Positions 1-6,600 of a stretch of 17,722 nt of DNA are shown here, in pieces. The translations under genes were made by a program, and so were the position numbers. The stretch spans positions 53,993-71,714 of the forward strand of contig JABUUT010000001.1 of NCBI GenBank assembly GCA_021443045.1, in the 5' to 3' direction. The stretch's first letter is position 1, and the number at the start of each line of letters is the position of its first letter. The stretch comes from Fibrobacteraceae bacterium. GTDB lineage: Bacteria > Fibrobacterota > Fibrobacteria > Fibrobacterales > Fibrobacteraceae. The notes under the pieces were generated by a model. It was not told the DNA's origin, ran no database searches, and saw nothing but the letters and a program-made list of their open reading frames with translations.

Positions 1-512
1 GATGCAGGAGTCTCAGAAGAACTGCTAGACTTTACCTTTTCCAAAGAACTGGACGACTCTGCCGTTTTCGAGGAACTGCTGGACTTGGCAGAACAGGAAG
101 ACTCCACCACCTTATCGTCACAATTCTCTTTACAAATGAGCCATACGGCATCAATAGACCCATCGGCAGATAACACCACTATGGAAATCTTCGACGTATC
201 CTTCAGAGAAATCGTCATCCCCGGTTTTACAAGTTCCCCCAACTCAGGATCTACCAAGTCTGCATCCGCAGCCAAATAAGCAATACCACTTTCAAAATCA
301 AAAGAAGAACCAATCACAAGTGAATCAAGATTATTCATACCAGAAGAAATAATAATTTGATGATTTTCCTCATCAATGGTATCAATTTTGCAATTTTTAA
401 AACCAATATCAATCGGAATAGGCATGTCAACGGGCCTGTGTGTGCTTTCTTCCTGAGAACACGACACATAAAGTATTCCCCAAAGAGCTAATAGAAAAAA
501 CTTTTTAACCAT
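1..512 (-). CDS. Ser-rich-linker lipoprotein, partial (C-terminus beyond window)
   Basis: Read by hand on the minus strand from ATG at 512; the frame stays open for 170 codons to the window edge. The N-terminus is MVKKFFLLALWGILYVSC, a lipoprotein-type signal with the candidate lipidated Cys at residue 18 (the -3 Tyr is not the ideal lipobox residue). A compact domain of about 100 residues follows, then a Ser-rich linker with repeated SSSSS blocks up to the edge. This layout (lipoprotein signal, small domain, poly-Ser linker) is common in Fibrobacter surface proteins, often ahead of a C-terminal carbohydrate-related (PCMD-type) domain; that domain is not visible here, so the assignment is inference. 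A GAGG Shine-Dalgarno at 520-523 lies 7 nt before the ATG. The gene begins 12 nt after the stop of the beta-barrel gene upstream, so the two are probably co-transcribed. Confidence 0.75.
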   Translation of the reverse strand, partial: MVKKFFLLALWGILYVSCSQEESTHRPVDMPIPIDIGFKNCKIDTIDEENHQIIISSGMNNLDSLVIGSSFDFESGIAYLAADADLVDPELGELVKPGMTISLKDTSKISIVVLSADGSIDAVWLICKENCDDKVVESSCSAKSSSSSKTAESSSSLEKVKSSSSSETPA

Positions 513-524
513 ACCCCAACCTCG

Positions 525-1526
525 CTAGAAGAAGTACACCAACGAAAAGTCCAGTGCCAACAAATTAATGGTAAAATTCACCATGCTGTAAACCAACTCA
601 CTTCGCTTTTCCCCATTAGACTCAATTTCCATAGTAGACACACTGGCACCCAAAAGCCCCACCGATGTTTCAAAAGCCACACGATCCAAAACCATAATGC
701 AAAGTCCTGGATTCAAGCCAAACTCAAAAGTCCAGGACCAATTTCTGGTTTTGTCTATCTCTTCCCCATCATCCGATTGGGATATGCCATAGGAATACTT
801 TACCAACAAAGAGGTTTCATTAAAGAAGTATACATTTCTAGAATCCAATACTTTTAAATAATTTTTTAAAAAAGGTTGTACAAAAAATCCATTGCTCACA
901 TATTTGCGATGTTGTTTAATATCAGCCAAATCTTCCAGTATTGAAAAATCAATGTCAAACCAAGTGCGGGAATACCCTCCACGAGCACCAACCGCCACAG
1001 CATCCTTTATAAAATAGGCACCAAAAGCTTCAACAGTAAAGGTGTACCCTTCCCCTTCATAAATATCACCAAAAATCACATTCAGTTCATCATCTTCCGT
1101 TCTTCCCTGCAAAAGAAACAGGGATGCTCCCAAAAAAATATTTCCATGGGCAATGGCTTCATCCTTATTCACAGGATAAAGGGAACCCATCAAGCCGCCA
1201 CTCTTCGAAGAAGCGTGCTTTGAAGAATCAGGTGAAATTGCAGTTTGTATAGAATCCGCCTGCAAAGAATCTACTATAGCGGCAACTTCTTTCGCAGAAT
1301 CCACATGTTCTACAGCCGGTTTAACCTCCACCGCTGGCGGCTCAGTTACCTTATCGGCATTTTCCACTGATTTTACATTTTCCACAGTTTTCGCATCTTC
1401 AGCAGAGTCTATTTCAGCAGCCTCTCTATTCGGCATTGCTGTTTCACCAGCAATTACAGGTTCTTCTTGAGCAAGTAGAGCCGAAAAAAACACCAAGACA
1501 GACAGTATGTAAATTTTAGATTTCAT
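525..1526 (-). CDS. Probable outer-membrane beta-barrel protein with acidic periplasmic arm
   Basis: 333 residues from ATG 1526. A Sec signal peptide (MKSKIYILSVLVFFSALLAQ) is followed by about 100 residues of low-complexity Glu/Ala/Val/Lys/Asp sequence with repeated VEN, VKP and DSA blocks, then about 200 residues of alternating polar and aromatic segments typical of beta strands. The last residue is Phe (end VYFF), the usual outer-membrane barrel C-terminal signature. No named family is recognised. A TTG at 1577 would add 17 residues, but they would run through a terminator-like hairpin and lack a Shine-Dalgarno; ATG 1526 gives a proper signal peptide and has TATTTT exactly 7 nt upstream, so I prefer it. 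It follows the PEGA-protein gene on the same strand and precedes the Ser-linker lipoprotein gene by 12 nt. It probably sits in the outer membrane with the arm in the periplasm. Confidence 0.7.
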   Translation of the reverse strand: MKSKIYILSVLVFFSALLAQEEPVIAGETAMPNREAAEIDSAEDAKTVENVKSVENADKVTEPPAVEVKPAVEHVDSAKEVAAIVDSLQADSIQTAISPDSSKHASSKSGGLMGSLYPVNKDEAIAHGNIFLGASLFLLQGRTEDDELNVIFGDIYEGEGYTFTVEAFGAYFIKDAVAVGARGGYSRTWFDIDFSILEDLADIKQHRKYVSNGFFVQPFLKNYLKVLDSRNVYFFNETSLLVKYSYGISQSDDGEEIDKTRNWSWTFEFGLNPGLCIMVLDRVAFETSVGLLGASVSTMEIESNGEKRSELVYSMVNFTINLLALDFSLVYFF

Positions 1527-1533
1527 ACCAGTA

Positions 1534-1539
1534 AAAATA
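1534..1539 (-). promoter_or_regulatory. -10-like TATTTT, 7 nt before ATG 1526 (putative leaderless start)
   Basis: TATTTT on the minus strand ends 7 nt before ATG 1526, with no Shine-Dalgarno between. It fits the TAnnTT-N7-ATG pattern seen at other transcription-unit heads in this window. The sequence is low-complexity and overlaps a terminator T-tract, so this is the weakest of the seven exact-spacing cases. Confidence 0.35.
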
Positions 1540-1571
1540 AAAAGATATGCCCAAAACCGGCATATCTTTTT
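1539..1571 (-). terminator. Hairpin terminator between PEGA and beta-barrel genes
   Basis: A perfect 13-bp stem (1539-1551 with 1559-1571) around a 7-nt loop, with T-rich DNA after it on the minus strand (A-rich 1533-1540 on plus) and T-rich sequence on the plus side too, so it could act in both directions. It lies between the stop of the PEGA gene (1617) and the ATG at 1526, and its minus-strand T-tract overlaps the -10-like TATTTT of the next gene. Confidence 0.65.
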
Positions 1572-1616
1572 TAACAAATTACGCTAAATCACAAAGATAT
1601 AGCGAAAATGAAAGAA

Positions 1617-3152
1617 CTAGAACGAAAGAACTATTCCAAAGGTAAAGAGTCCTAGGCCAACAGCCCCGAGACCAGCTGCAATAATACCCTTAATATCACC
1701 AGAATGATTAAGATCATGATTATCTTCAACCATCTTATCGGTATCCTTGCTGGCAAAGGCAGACTGCTCATAAGCATGCTTCTTGTCAGCCGCATCACTC
1801 CAATCCCTTTCGGCCAAATACCACATTACGCCGCCGGCAATAAAGGGCACAATGGAGCTCCACAACAGCCTATGACCAGTGCGGCGGCTTTTTCGTTCCT
1901 TATCAAATTCCTGCTGGGCTTCCACAAAAGGCAAATCATCCAGCACCGATTCCAGTTCCACATAAACTAAGTTGGGCATAAAGGCACGAACTTCCGTAGT
2001 TAGGGAAGTATCTCGGTAACCAATTTTGCGGAAGTGCAGTGTAATTTGAGTTTGGGGCTTAATTCCATCTACAATGGTATCGGTAACATAGCTAGGCCAA
2101 GTATTCACTGTAGGAGCATCGTTCACATAAACTTCCACAGCATCAGGGTTTGTATTCAGGGTCAGTCTTGTGGAAGGCCTTAAGACGGGTATTTCCACCT
2201 TGTTCAAACTATCGGCATTTATATGAACCACCTTGGAGCCCCACCATTCTGTGTCCTTAAGCACACGCATCACAGAAACCGTGTACTTGCCAGCTTTAAT
2301 ACTCTTAATGGTGTCGGGAGCCATCTGGTTCAAAGCCACTCCGTTCACATACAGCATACAGGAATCGGGAGAAGAAGTTACTAACAAATTAGCTTTTCCA
2401 GGAGGATAAAGCACCACTTTTTCCTCCACTACCACAGGTATAGGAACCACATAGTTCGACAAGGCTAGGTCTATCATAACCCGGTCTTCCAAATTGTACA
2501 GACGCTTAAAGTTCAAACGGTATATTTTTATAAAGGGGTTTTCCTTGGCCGCTTCAATACTATCCTGAATCTCACGCTGGCGAATTTCTTCTTCCACCTT
2601 GGCAATTTCGTTCATTTTCAAACGTTTTTCTTCATTTTCCAAAGCACTTTCAAAGTCGTCACTACCAGCTGATTCGGCCTTCGCCTGTTCCGCAGCAGCA
2701 AGAGAATCAGCACGGGCCGCAGAATCCTTCACAGCATCGGTCATAATAATTTCGGCAGGCTTATTCAGCTCCACCTCTTCTTCAAGGCTATCTTCCTCCA
2801 CTTCCTGTCCGTTAGTTTCCTGAAGCGCAATATCAGCCTCATTGGCTATGCTATCCAACATTTTCTGCTGGTTGGCATTGGGGGCTCTCAAATAGACCGT
2901 GTCGTTTTCGATTTTCACAAAAATAGCGGTCTGTTCCAAGGAATCACCCATAACCCAGTAGCGCACAGGCACCTCTCGACTGGTAGGAGCCGAAGACGAG
3001 CTGAGGGCCACACTGGTATCTGCAGTCTGTTCTATGGAACTGGAAGAAACCTCAGCAACTTCGGAAGAACTTGATTCAGTTTCCCAATCATCGGTCTGTG
3101 CAAAGGCAACACAGGCAAAGAAAGTCAAAAAAGCAGTAAATTTCTTTAACAT
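1617..3152 (-). CDS. PEGA-domain exported protein
   Basis: 511 residues. Signal peptide MLKKFTAFLTFFACVAFAQ, then a Ser-rich stretch with SSSS blocks (about 25-58), a long charged, probably coiled-coil region rich in Glu/Ala/Lys (about 110-205), and two consecutive PEGA-type beta modules (about 250-400). The first contains LLVTSSPDSCMLYVNG, the second LTLNTNPDAVEVYVND; both show the S/N-P-D...V-x-V/L-Y-V-N pattern of PEGA repeats, thought to act as surface or envelope interaction modules. Two hydrophobic segments near the C-terminus (LLWSSIVPFIAGGVMWYLA and the final IIAAGLGAVGLGLFTFGIVLSF region) suggest membrane anchoring. The start is ATG 3152, with TATCTT exactly 7 nt upstream and no Shine-Dalgarno. 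It begins 37 nt after the methyltransferase stop and probably has its own promoter. Function unknown; a structural envelope role is inferred. Confidence 0.8.
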   Translation of the reverse strand: MLKKFTAFLTFFACVAFAQTDDWETESSSSEVAEVSSSSIEQTADTSVALSSSSAPTSREVPVRYWVMGDSLEQTAIFVKIENDTVYLRAPNANQQKMLDSIANEADIALQETNGQEVEEDSLEEEVELNKPAEIIMTDAVKDSAARADSLAAAEQAKAESAGSDDFESALENEEKRLKMNEIAKVEEEIRQREIQDSIEAAKENPFIKIYRLNFKRLYNLEDRVMIDLALSNYVVPIPVVVEEKVVLYPPGKANLLVTSSPDSCMLYVNGVALNQMAPDTIKSIKAGKYTVSVMRVLKDTEWWGSKVVHINADSLNKVEIPVLRPSTRLTLNTNPDAVEVYVNDAPTVNTWPSYVTDTIVDGIKPQTQITLHFRKIGYRDTSLTTEVRAFMPNLVYVELESVLDDLPFVEAQQEFDKERKSRRTGHRLLWSSIVPFIAGGVMWYLAERDWSDAADKKHAYEQSAFASKDTDKMVEDNHDLNHSGDIKGIIAAGLGAVGLGLFTFGIVLSF

Positions 3153-3159
3153 ATTAAGA

Positions 3160-3165
3160 AAGATA
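3160..3165 (-). promoter_or_regulatory. -10-like TATCTT, 7 nt before ATG 3152 (putative leaderless start)
   Basis: TATCTT on the minus strand, followed by TCTTAAT and then ATG 3152. There is no Shine-Dalgarno. The same hexamer at the same distance precedes the starts at 3954 and 6392. Confidence 0.5.
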
Positions 3166-3189
3166 AATAAAAAAGTTACAAAAAGGGGG

Positions 3190-3954
3190 TTAAAATACTT
3201 TCTTTTTCATTTTCGCACAGTAAATAGGGCCTCTTCCCTGGGAACGGTCCGGCAAAATATGTACCCCATATTCAGTTCTGTCGGCTCCAGCAAGCAAATT
3301 GGGTATTTCAACAAGTTCCATGGCAGGCCTTTTCTTAAGAATTTTTTCCACAACCCTGTCATTTTCCAAGGGTGACAGGGCACAGGTTCCATACACCAAT
3401 TGGCCGCCGGGCTTTAAGGCATCTACCGCCGAAGCCAGAAGGGCCCCCTGCTCCACAGACAAACGCTTTACCCGCTTGCTAGACCACTCCGCCAAATGGG
3501 TTGGAGACGCCAACACATGCCTATCACTGGAGCAAGGAGCGTCTATCAATATGCGGTCATAGCATTCCTTTCGGTGTAGGCCAAACCGCATTCCATCAAA
3601 ACCAGTCACCTTAATAATGCGCCGCCAATCTTCCGGCAAAGAATTTTCAAGCACCCGCCCCAAACGCAGCCGCCTGTCGGGAGAACGGTCGTTACTTTGC
3701 AAGCTCCCTTCGCCCTTCAACATCGACGCCAGAACCAAAGATTTCCCGCCAGGCGCCGCACACATATCCAAGACGTCCATGCCCGGTTCAACCTGCAAAG
3801 CCTCAGCAGCAAAAACCGAAGCCTCATCCAAATAGTAAGGTTCCAGATTATCCCCAAATTGCAGTTTAACTGCCAAGCCATCCCCTTTTAAAGACTCCAA
3901 CAGGGAGGCCCAGCGTTCTCCAAACAAAGATTCGTAGTAGTCAAAAAATTCCAT
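3190..3954 (-). CDS. RsmB/NSUN-family RNA (cytosine-5)-methyltransferase, NSUN4-like
   Basis: 254 residues from ATG 3954. SAM-dependent methyltransferase making m5C in RNA, probably rRNA. Motif I DMCAAPGGK (63-71) binds SAM; an acidic NDRS motif is at 88-91; motif IV DAPCSSDRH (138-145) carries the Cys that releases product (C141); motif VI GTCALSPLEND (189-199) carries the catalytic Cys (C191). DxPCxxDRH resembles the NSUN3/NSUN4 branch rather than classical RsmB, and the long N-terminal NusB-like or C-terminal PUA domains of larger members are absent, so this is a minimal catalytic-core enzyme. A TTG at 3963 would add three residues; ATG 3954 is preferred because TTGCTATCTT ends exactly 7 nt upstream. 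It lies just after the tRNA-Gln terminator. The exact target nucleotide cannot be read from sequence. Confidence 0.88.
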   Translation of the reverse strand: MEFFDYYESLFGERWASLLESLKGDGLAVKLQFGDNLEPYYLDEASVFAAEALQVEPGMDVLDMCAAPGGKSLVLASMLKGEGSLQSNDRSPDRRLRLGRVLENSLPEDWRRIIKVTGFDGMRFGLHRKECYDRILIDAPCSSDRHVLASPTHLAEWSSKRVKRLSVEQGALLASAVDALKPGGQLVYGTCALSPLENDRVVEKILKKRPAMELVEIPNLLAGADRTEYGVHILPDRSQGRGPIYCAKMKKKVF

Positions 3955-3961
3955 AATCCAC

Positions 3962-3971
3962 AAGATAGCAA
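3962..3971 (-). promoter_or_regulatory. Extended -10 TTGCTATCTT, 7 nt before ATG 3954
   Basis: TTGCTATCTT on the minus strand, followed by GTGGATT and ATG 3954. It matches the TTGCTAnnTT decamer upstream of the genes at 7576, 9510 and 13524. It sits about 14 nt beyond the T-tract of the tRNA-Gln terminator. A start at +1 of the ATG, giving a leaderless mRNA, is inferred. Confidence 0.55.
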
Positions 3972-3985
3972 GTAATGAAGTTCAT

Positions 3986-4014
3986 AAAAAAAAACCTCCC
4001 GTTTCCGAGAGGCT
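3986..4014 (-). terminator. Rho-independent terminator of tRNA-Gln
   Basis: On the minus strand an 8-bp stem (4007-4014 with 3993-4000, two G-U pairs) closes a 6-nt loop and is followed by nine T residues (3986-3994 read as A on plus). It begins 4 nt past the tRNA 3' end. Confidence 0.85.
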
Positions 4015-4017
4015 TAG

Positions 4018-4088
4018 TTGAGCTACCAGGATTCGAACCTAGACAAACAGAGTCAGAATCTGTTGTGCTACCATTACACCATAGCTCA
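4018..4088 (-). tRNA. tRNA-Gln (anticodon CTG)
   Basis: 71-nt cloverleaf folded by hand. The acceptor stem TGAGCTA/TAGCTCA pairs fully, with discriminator A at 4018. The D stem is GTGT/GCAC and the anticodon stem ACAGA/TCTGT around the loop TTCTGAC, anticodon CTG at 4056-4054. The variable loop is 4 nt and the T stem CTAGG/CCTGG encloses TTCGAAT. The anticodon reads CAG (Gln), and the weak U1-A72 first pair is a known glutaminyl-tRNA synthetase identity feature. The 3' CCA is not encoded, so it must be added post-transcriptionally. It is monocistronic, with a promoter upstream and a terminator immediately downstream. Confidence 0.95.
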
Positions 4089-4099
4089 GTGGTGAACCA

Positions 4100-4127
4100 A
4101 ATTTAAAAAAATAAAATTCTATGGCAA
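4100..4127 (-). promoter_or_regulatory. Promoter of tRNA-Gln
   Basis: Minus strand: TTGCCA (4127-4122) as -35, a 16-nt spacer, and TAAATT (4105-4100) as -10. The predicted start is about 4-5 nt before the mature tRNA 5' end. The -10 again fits TAnnTT. Confidence 0.5.
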
Positions 4128-4143
4128 GGGGTAAATAGAAAAA

Positions 4144-5571
4144 CTATTCCAAACTAGGCAAGGTTGGGGGGGTGTAAGTGAGCCCCTGCTGCCTCTGGGT
4201 AGCCCCAGGAGTCAAAGTTATTTCAATTGGAACCACGAAATCACTCAATTCAATGCCCGCTTTTTGCAAGGCAGAAACCACTTTGGGATCCCCTGCATAA
4301 ATCATCAAAACCTGTTCTCCTGCCGGAATATTGTAAATATCCACCTCATTGCAGGTAACATCCCGAACAAAATGAGATGTACCCTTAATGCCAAGAACAA
4401 CGCTATTAACCATGCAATTGCTAGACTGGGTTGAATCTTCTTCATTAATAACCAGTCTAATCCAGCTAGTCAGGTTGGCTGGCTTAGCCAATTTCGATAA
4501 ACCAATATCCAAAGACCCCTCTAAGCCAAGCACCTCCGAAGCATAAACATAGCGAGACAATCCCGAACCAACAACGCTGGACCCATCTACCATACGGAAT
4601 TCTACTCTAAAGCTATCGTAGGGAACATCCTTTGGTGCCGGCAAAACCCAGCGTCCCGTACTATCTGTTTTTGCACTCGCTTCAAAAGCCACCGAATCCC
4701 CTTCTACAAAGCGGAAGCCATACAAGTCGGTAATCAGTTGAACTTCAATGCCAGCACAGTTTTTACTAGAATCGCACAGAACGGTTCCTGTGATGCGGCC
4801 CCCTTCTTCTTCAGGCTCTTTAAACAAGGAGTCTACACTGGCTGTGGTGCTCCAGATAAACGGCCCAGCATTAATCACTTCACCAGAATTTACATTCAAG
4901 TCTACATTCCAAACACGGTAGATAGAGGTGTCGGCAATGCCAGAATCTTCCAACTTGGCCACAATTTGGGAATCCCAGGGGCAGAAGCCCAACCACCAGC
5001 TTCCTGCTGGAACCAGAAAAGATACGGAGTCGGCCTGATTCTGGCCTTGAGCGGCAAACACACTCTGGAAGAATGGAGTGCCCGGCATATATATCATAAA
5101 GTGGGAACCTACCGACAGCGTGCTGGTGGCGGTAGACACATCTTGATAATAGAGGGATGTTGTTATAATAGCAGCCTTTTCAAGAGTGATTTTTTCGAAT
5201 TTTCTAGAAGCCGTATCCACACGAGGCAAATAGTATACTTCCTTTGCCACCGTATCAATAACCGCAATCTGAAAAGAATCTGCTGCAAATAGTTTCATGT
5301 AGGAAGAGTCAAATTCAAAGGCACCAGAATCATTGGTCTGCACTTCAACAAATGCAGGTACAGCCAAGGAATCGGTTCTATCAGAAACACGAGCCATGCG
5401 CACCGTGGCAAAGGAAGCAATGGAACTATCACTGCGCAAAACCACGCCAGCAATGGTATTGCCAGTATCCGTTACCGTTCCGGAAATGTTGGAATTACCC
5501 TTATCACTTGTACAACCAACAAAACCTACCAAAGCACCCAGTACCACCAAAGAAGACAAAAACTTTCTCAT
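4144..5571 (-). CDS. Large lipoprotein with carboxypeptidase-regulatory-like beta domains
   Basis: 475 residues. Lipoprotein signal MRKFLSSLVVLGALVGFVGC with Cys 20 in a good lipobox. Two stretches resemble carboxypeptidase-regulatory-like beta-sandwich modules: near the N-terminus (ISGTVTDTGNTIAGVVL...) and near residue 260 (GRITGTVLCDSSKNCAGIEV...). Both have the G-T-V...A-G-V pattern and a downstream DSG/DSTG-x-F/W element. The rest has no recognised family. The ATG overlaps the regulator gene stop as ATGA (5568-5571), and a strong AAGGAG Shine-Dalgarno lies 5 nt upstream inside that gene, so expression is probably translationally coupled to the TIGR02147 protein. Likely anchored in the envelope. 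What it binds is unknown, but the tight coupling suggests it is the partner or target of the regulator. Confidence 0.8.
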   Translation of the reverse strand: MRKFLSSLVVLGALVGFVGCTSDKGNSNISGTVTDTGNTIAGVVLRSDSSIASFATVRMARVSDRTDSLAVPAFVEVQTNDSGAFEFDSSYMKLFAADSFQIAVIDTVAKEVYYLPRVDTASRKFEKITLEKAAIITTSLYYQDVSTATSTLSVGSHFMIYMPGTPFFQSVFAAQGQNQADSVSFLVPAGSWWLGFCPWDSQIVAKLEDSGIADTSIYRVWNVDLNVNSGEVINAGPFIWSTTASVDSLFKEPEEEGGRITGTVLCDSSKNCAGIEVQLITDLYGFRFVEGDSVAFEASAKTDSTGRWVLPAPKDVPYDSFRVEFRMVDGSSVVGSGLSRYVYASEVLGLEGSLDIGLSKLAKPANLTSWIRLVINEEDSTQSSNCMVNSVVLGIKGTSHFVRDVTCNEVDIYNIPAGEQVLMIYAGDPKVVSALQKAGIELSDFVVPIEITLTPGATQRQQGLTYTPPTLPSLE

Positions 5572-6392
5572 TTTGTCTCCTTCTCTTTACTAAGAGGGAA
5601 AAATTGTACATTCAATTCACATACCATGGTTTCACCTTCGTCGGAGCGAACGATATCCACGATTTCCTTGCGGAAAACATCAATCTTATTGATAATTCGT
5701 TCCAAACCTTCAGCAGAAACACTCATGGTCATACAGGATACATTTCTACGTTCGGTGCTGTAATGTTCCAAGGCACTTTTACCCAAATCAATCATCTGTT
5801 TTTGGAATTCATGCACAAACAAAGGTGCTATTTCGTTGCCATTGGTAATAGCCTTGTTCACCGAGCGGTAAAAACCATCCGTCAATTCGATTAGCCCCAA
5901 ATCCAGCAAAAGCTGTATAGCCTGCTTAGCCTGAGGCAAACTAATACGGGGGTTCAAAAAGAGAGCAACATCCTGAATATTCTTTTCGTTAATGTTTAAA
6001 ACCGACAAGGACTCGCGAACGGCAACGTAATACCACTTGCTGTAGTACTCCTGCTGGTTCTTTGTCAATGTTTTGGTGGCCCTGGGAAGGAGCTCCGACA
6101 TCTGGTCAAAGACCTGCTGCTTGGAAGACGGCGTGGTAGCGTGCGTAAAGTCTACCATGAGTTGGAAATACTTTCCTTCCCTTTCGTTGAGGCCTAGGGC
6201 AGCCACAAACTTTGGAACCATCTGGGGAGTAAGAGACTTGCGCCCCTTAATAAGGTCGATGTAAAAGCCCGAAGAAGAATAGCCCGCTTTTTTCGCAAAA
6301 GTGCGATACGAAAAATAACGTTGCACAGACTTACGGTACTCGTAGTAGTCTTGCAAGTATTTTCTGTAATTGTAGTAGGCGTAGACGTTCAT
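5568..6392 (-). CDS. TIGR02147/DUF4423-family regulator
   Basis: 274 residues from ATG 6392. The start MNVYAYYNYRKYLQDYYEYRK and the YYSKWYYVAVRE block (116-127) are characteristic of TIGR02147. Residues about 29-70 (FAKKAGYSSSGFYIDLIKGRK...) look like a Cro/CI-type helix-turn-helix, and a winged-helix-like DUF4423 segment (about 137-178) follows. The C-terminal CELNVQFFPLSK matches the usual family ending. A DNA-binding transcription-factor role is inferred. A GTG at 6431 would add 13 residues, but ATG 6392 matches the family start and has TATCTT exactly 7 nt upstream. A perfect palindrome (6420-6437) covers its -35 region, consistent with autoregulation. It overlaps the lipoprotein gene by 4 nt, forming a two-gene unit. 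Confidence 0.88.
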   Translation of the reverse strand: MNVYAYYNYRKYLQDYYEYRKSVQRYFSYRTFAKKAGYSSSGFYIDLIKGRKSLTPQMVPKFVAALGLNEREGKYFQLMVDFTHATTPSSKQQVFDQMSELLPRATKTLTKNQQEYYSKWYYVAVRESLSVLNINEKNIQDVALFLNPRISLPQAKQAIQLLLDLGLIELTDGFYRSVNKAITNGNEIAPLFVHEFQKQMIDLGKSALEHYSTERRNVSCMTMSVSAEGLERIINKIDVFRKEIVDIVRSDEGETMVCELNVQFFPLSKEKETK

Positions 6393-6399
6393 GGCGTAA

Positions 6400-6405
6400 A
6401 AGATA
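6400..6405 (-). promoter_or_regulatory. -10-like TATCTT, 7 nt before ATG 6392
   Basis: TATCTT on the minus strand, then TTACGCC and ATG 6392, with no Shine-Dalgarno. The palindrome at 6420-6437 begins about 14 nt upstream of it, where a -35 would lie. Confidence 0.5.
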
Positions 6406-6416
6406 ATTTTTTTATT

Positions 6417-6437
6417 TAATTTTGGGAACACCCAAAA
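6417..6437. promoter_or_regulatory. Palindrome TTTTGGG-AACA-CCCAAAA, candidate operator (copy 1)
   Basis: Perfect 7-bp dyad (6420-6426 and 6431-6437) around AACA. With flanks it reads TAATTTTGGGAACACCCAA, which recurs at 6533-6552 with one extra G. It overlaps the -35 region of the TIGR02147 gene, so autoregulation by that protein is a reasonable inference. Confidence 0.5.
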
Positions 6438-6475
6438 AGCAAATTTTTTGAAATCTATTTCTTTTTTTCATAAAA

Positions 6476-6492
6476 GAACACTTTGTGAACAC
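6476..6492 (+). repeat. Paired GAACAC direct repeats, 11-nt period
   Basis: GAACACTTTGT at 6476 and GAACACTTTTT at 6487, one helical turn apart. GAACAC also occurs inside both palindromes (6426-6431, 6543-6548), giving four same-orientation copies within 125 nt. Confidence 0.5.
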
Positions 6493-6532
6493 TTTTTGTT
6501 TTAAGAGGTATCCGTTTTAACATTTTTTTAGC

Positions 6533-6552
6533 TAATTTTGGGGAACACCCAA
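6533..6552. promoter_or_regulatory. Palindrome copy 2 (TTGGG-GAACA-CCCAA) overlapping a plus-strand -10-like site
   Basis: Second copy of the element at 6417-6435, with one inserted G. TAGCTAATTT (6529-6538) just before it resembles the TTGCTAnnTT promoters and would start a plus-strand RNA near 6546, inside the palindrome. Confidence 0.45.
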
Positions 6553-6600
6553 TCCCATCCCTCGGACTTCTATCACAAAACTGGTAGAAGTCCTTTTTTC
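6546..6600 (+). ncRNA. Candidate small RNA ending at the orphan terminator
   Basis: No plus-strand protein gene lies upstream, yet a strong plus-strand terminator sits at 6564-6599. A start predicted from TAGCTAATTT (6529-6538) gives an RNA of about 54 nt: a C-rich, G-poor 5' segment (ACACCCAATCCCATCCCTC) plus the hairpin. An alternative start near 6430 would give about 170 nt. The RNA is inferred from promoter and terminator only; an attenuated leader for the gene at 6614 is the alternative. Confidence 0.3.
6564..6599 (+). terminator. Strong rho-independent terminator upstream of the gene at 6614
   Basis: Stem 6564-6574 with 6583-6593 (11 bp, one G-T pair), 8-nt loop, then six T residues (6594-6599). 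It is followed almost directly by TAGATT and the ATG at 6614. Confidence 0.8.

Noticed and set aside
309..320. CotH WDFN motif read as a lost catalytic Asp (residue numbers within the CotH protein)
   Set aside because: As I recall, WDFN or WDYN in place of WDFD is a common variant in secreted CotH-family proteins, so it is not evidence of an inactive enzyme.
1582..1604. CGCTA/TAGCG inverted repeat upstream of the 1539-1571 hairpin
   Set aside because: A 5-bp stem with a 13-nt loop is expected by chance in AT-rich spacer.
4738..5292. 184-residue plus-strand open frame
   Set aside because: Antisense to the large lipoprotein gene, with no Shine-Dalgarno or recognisable domain.
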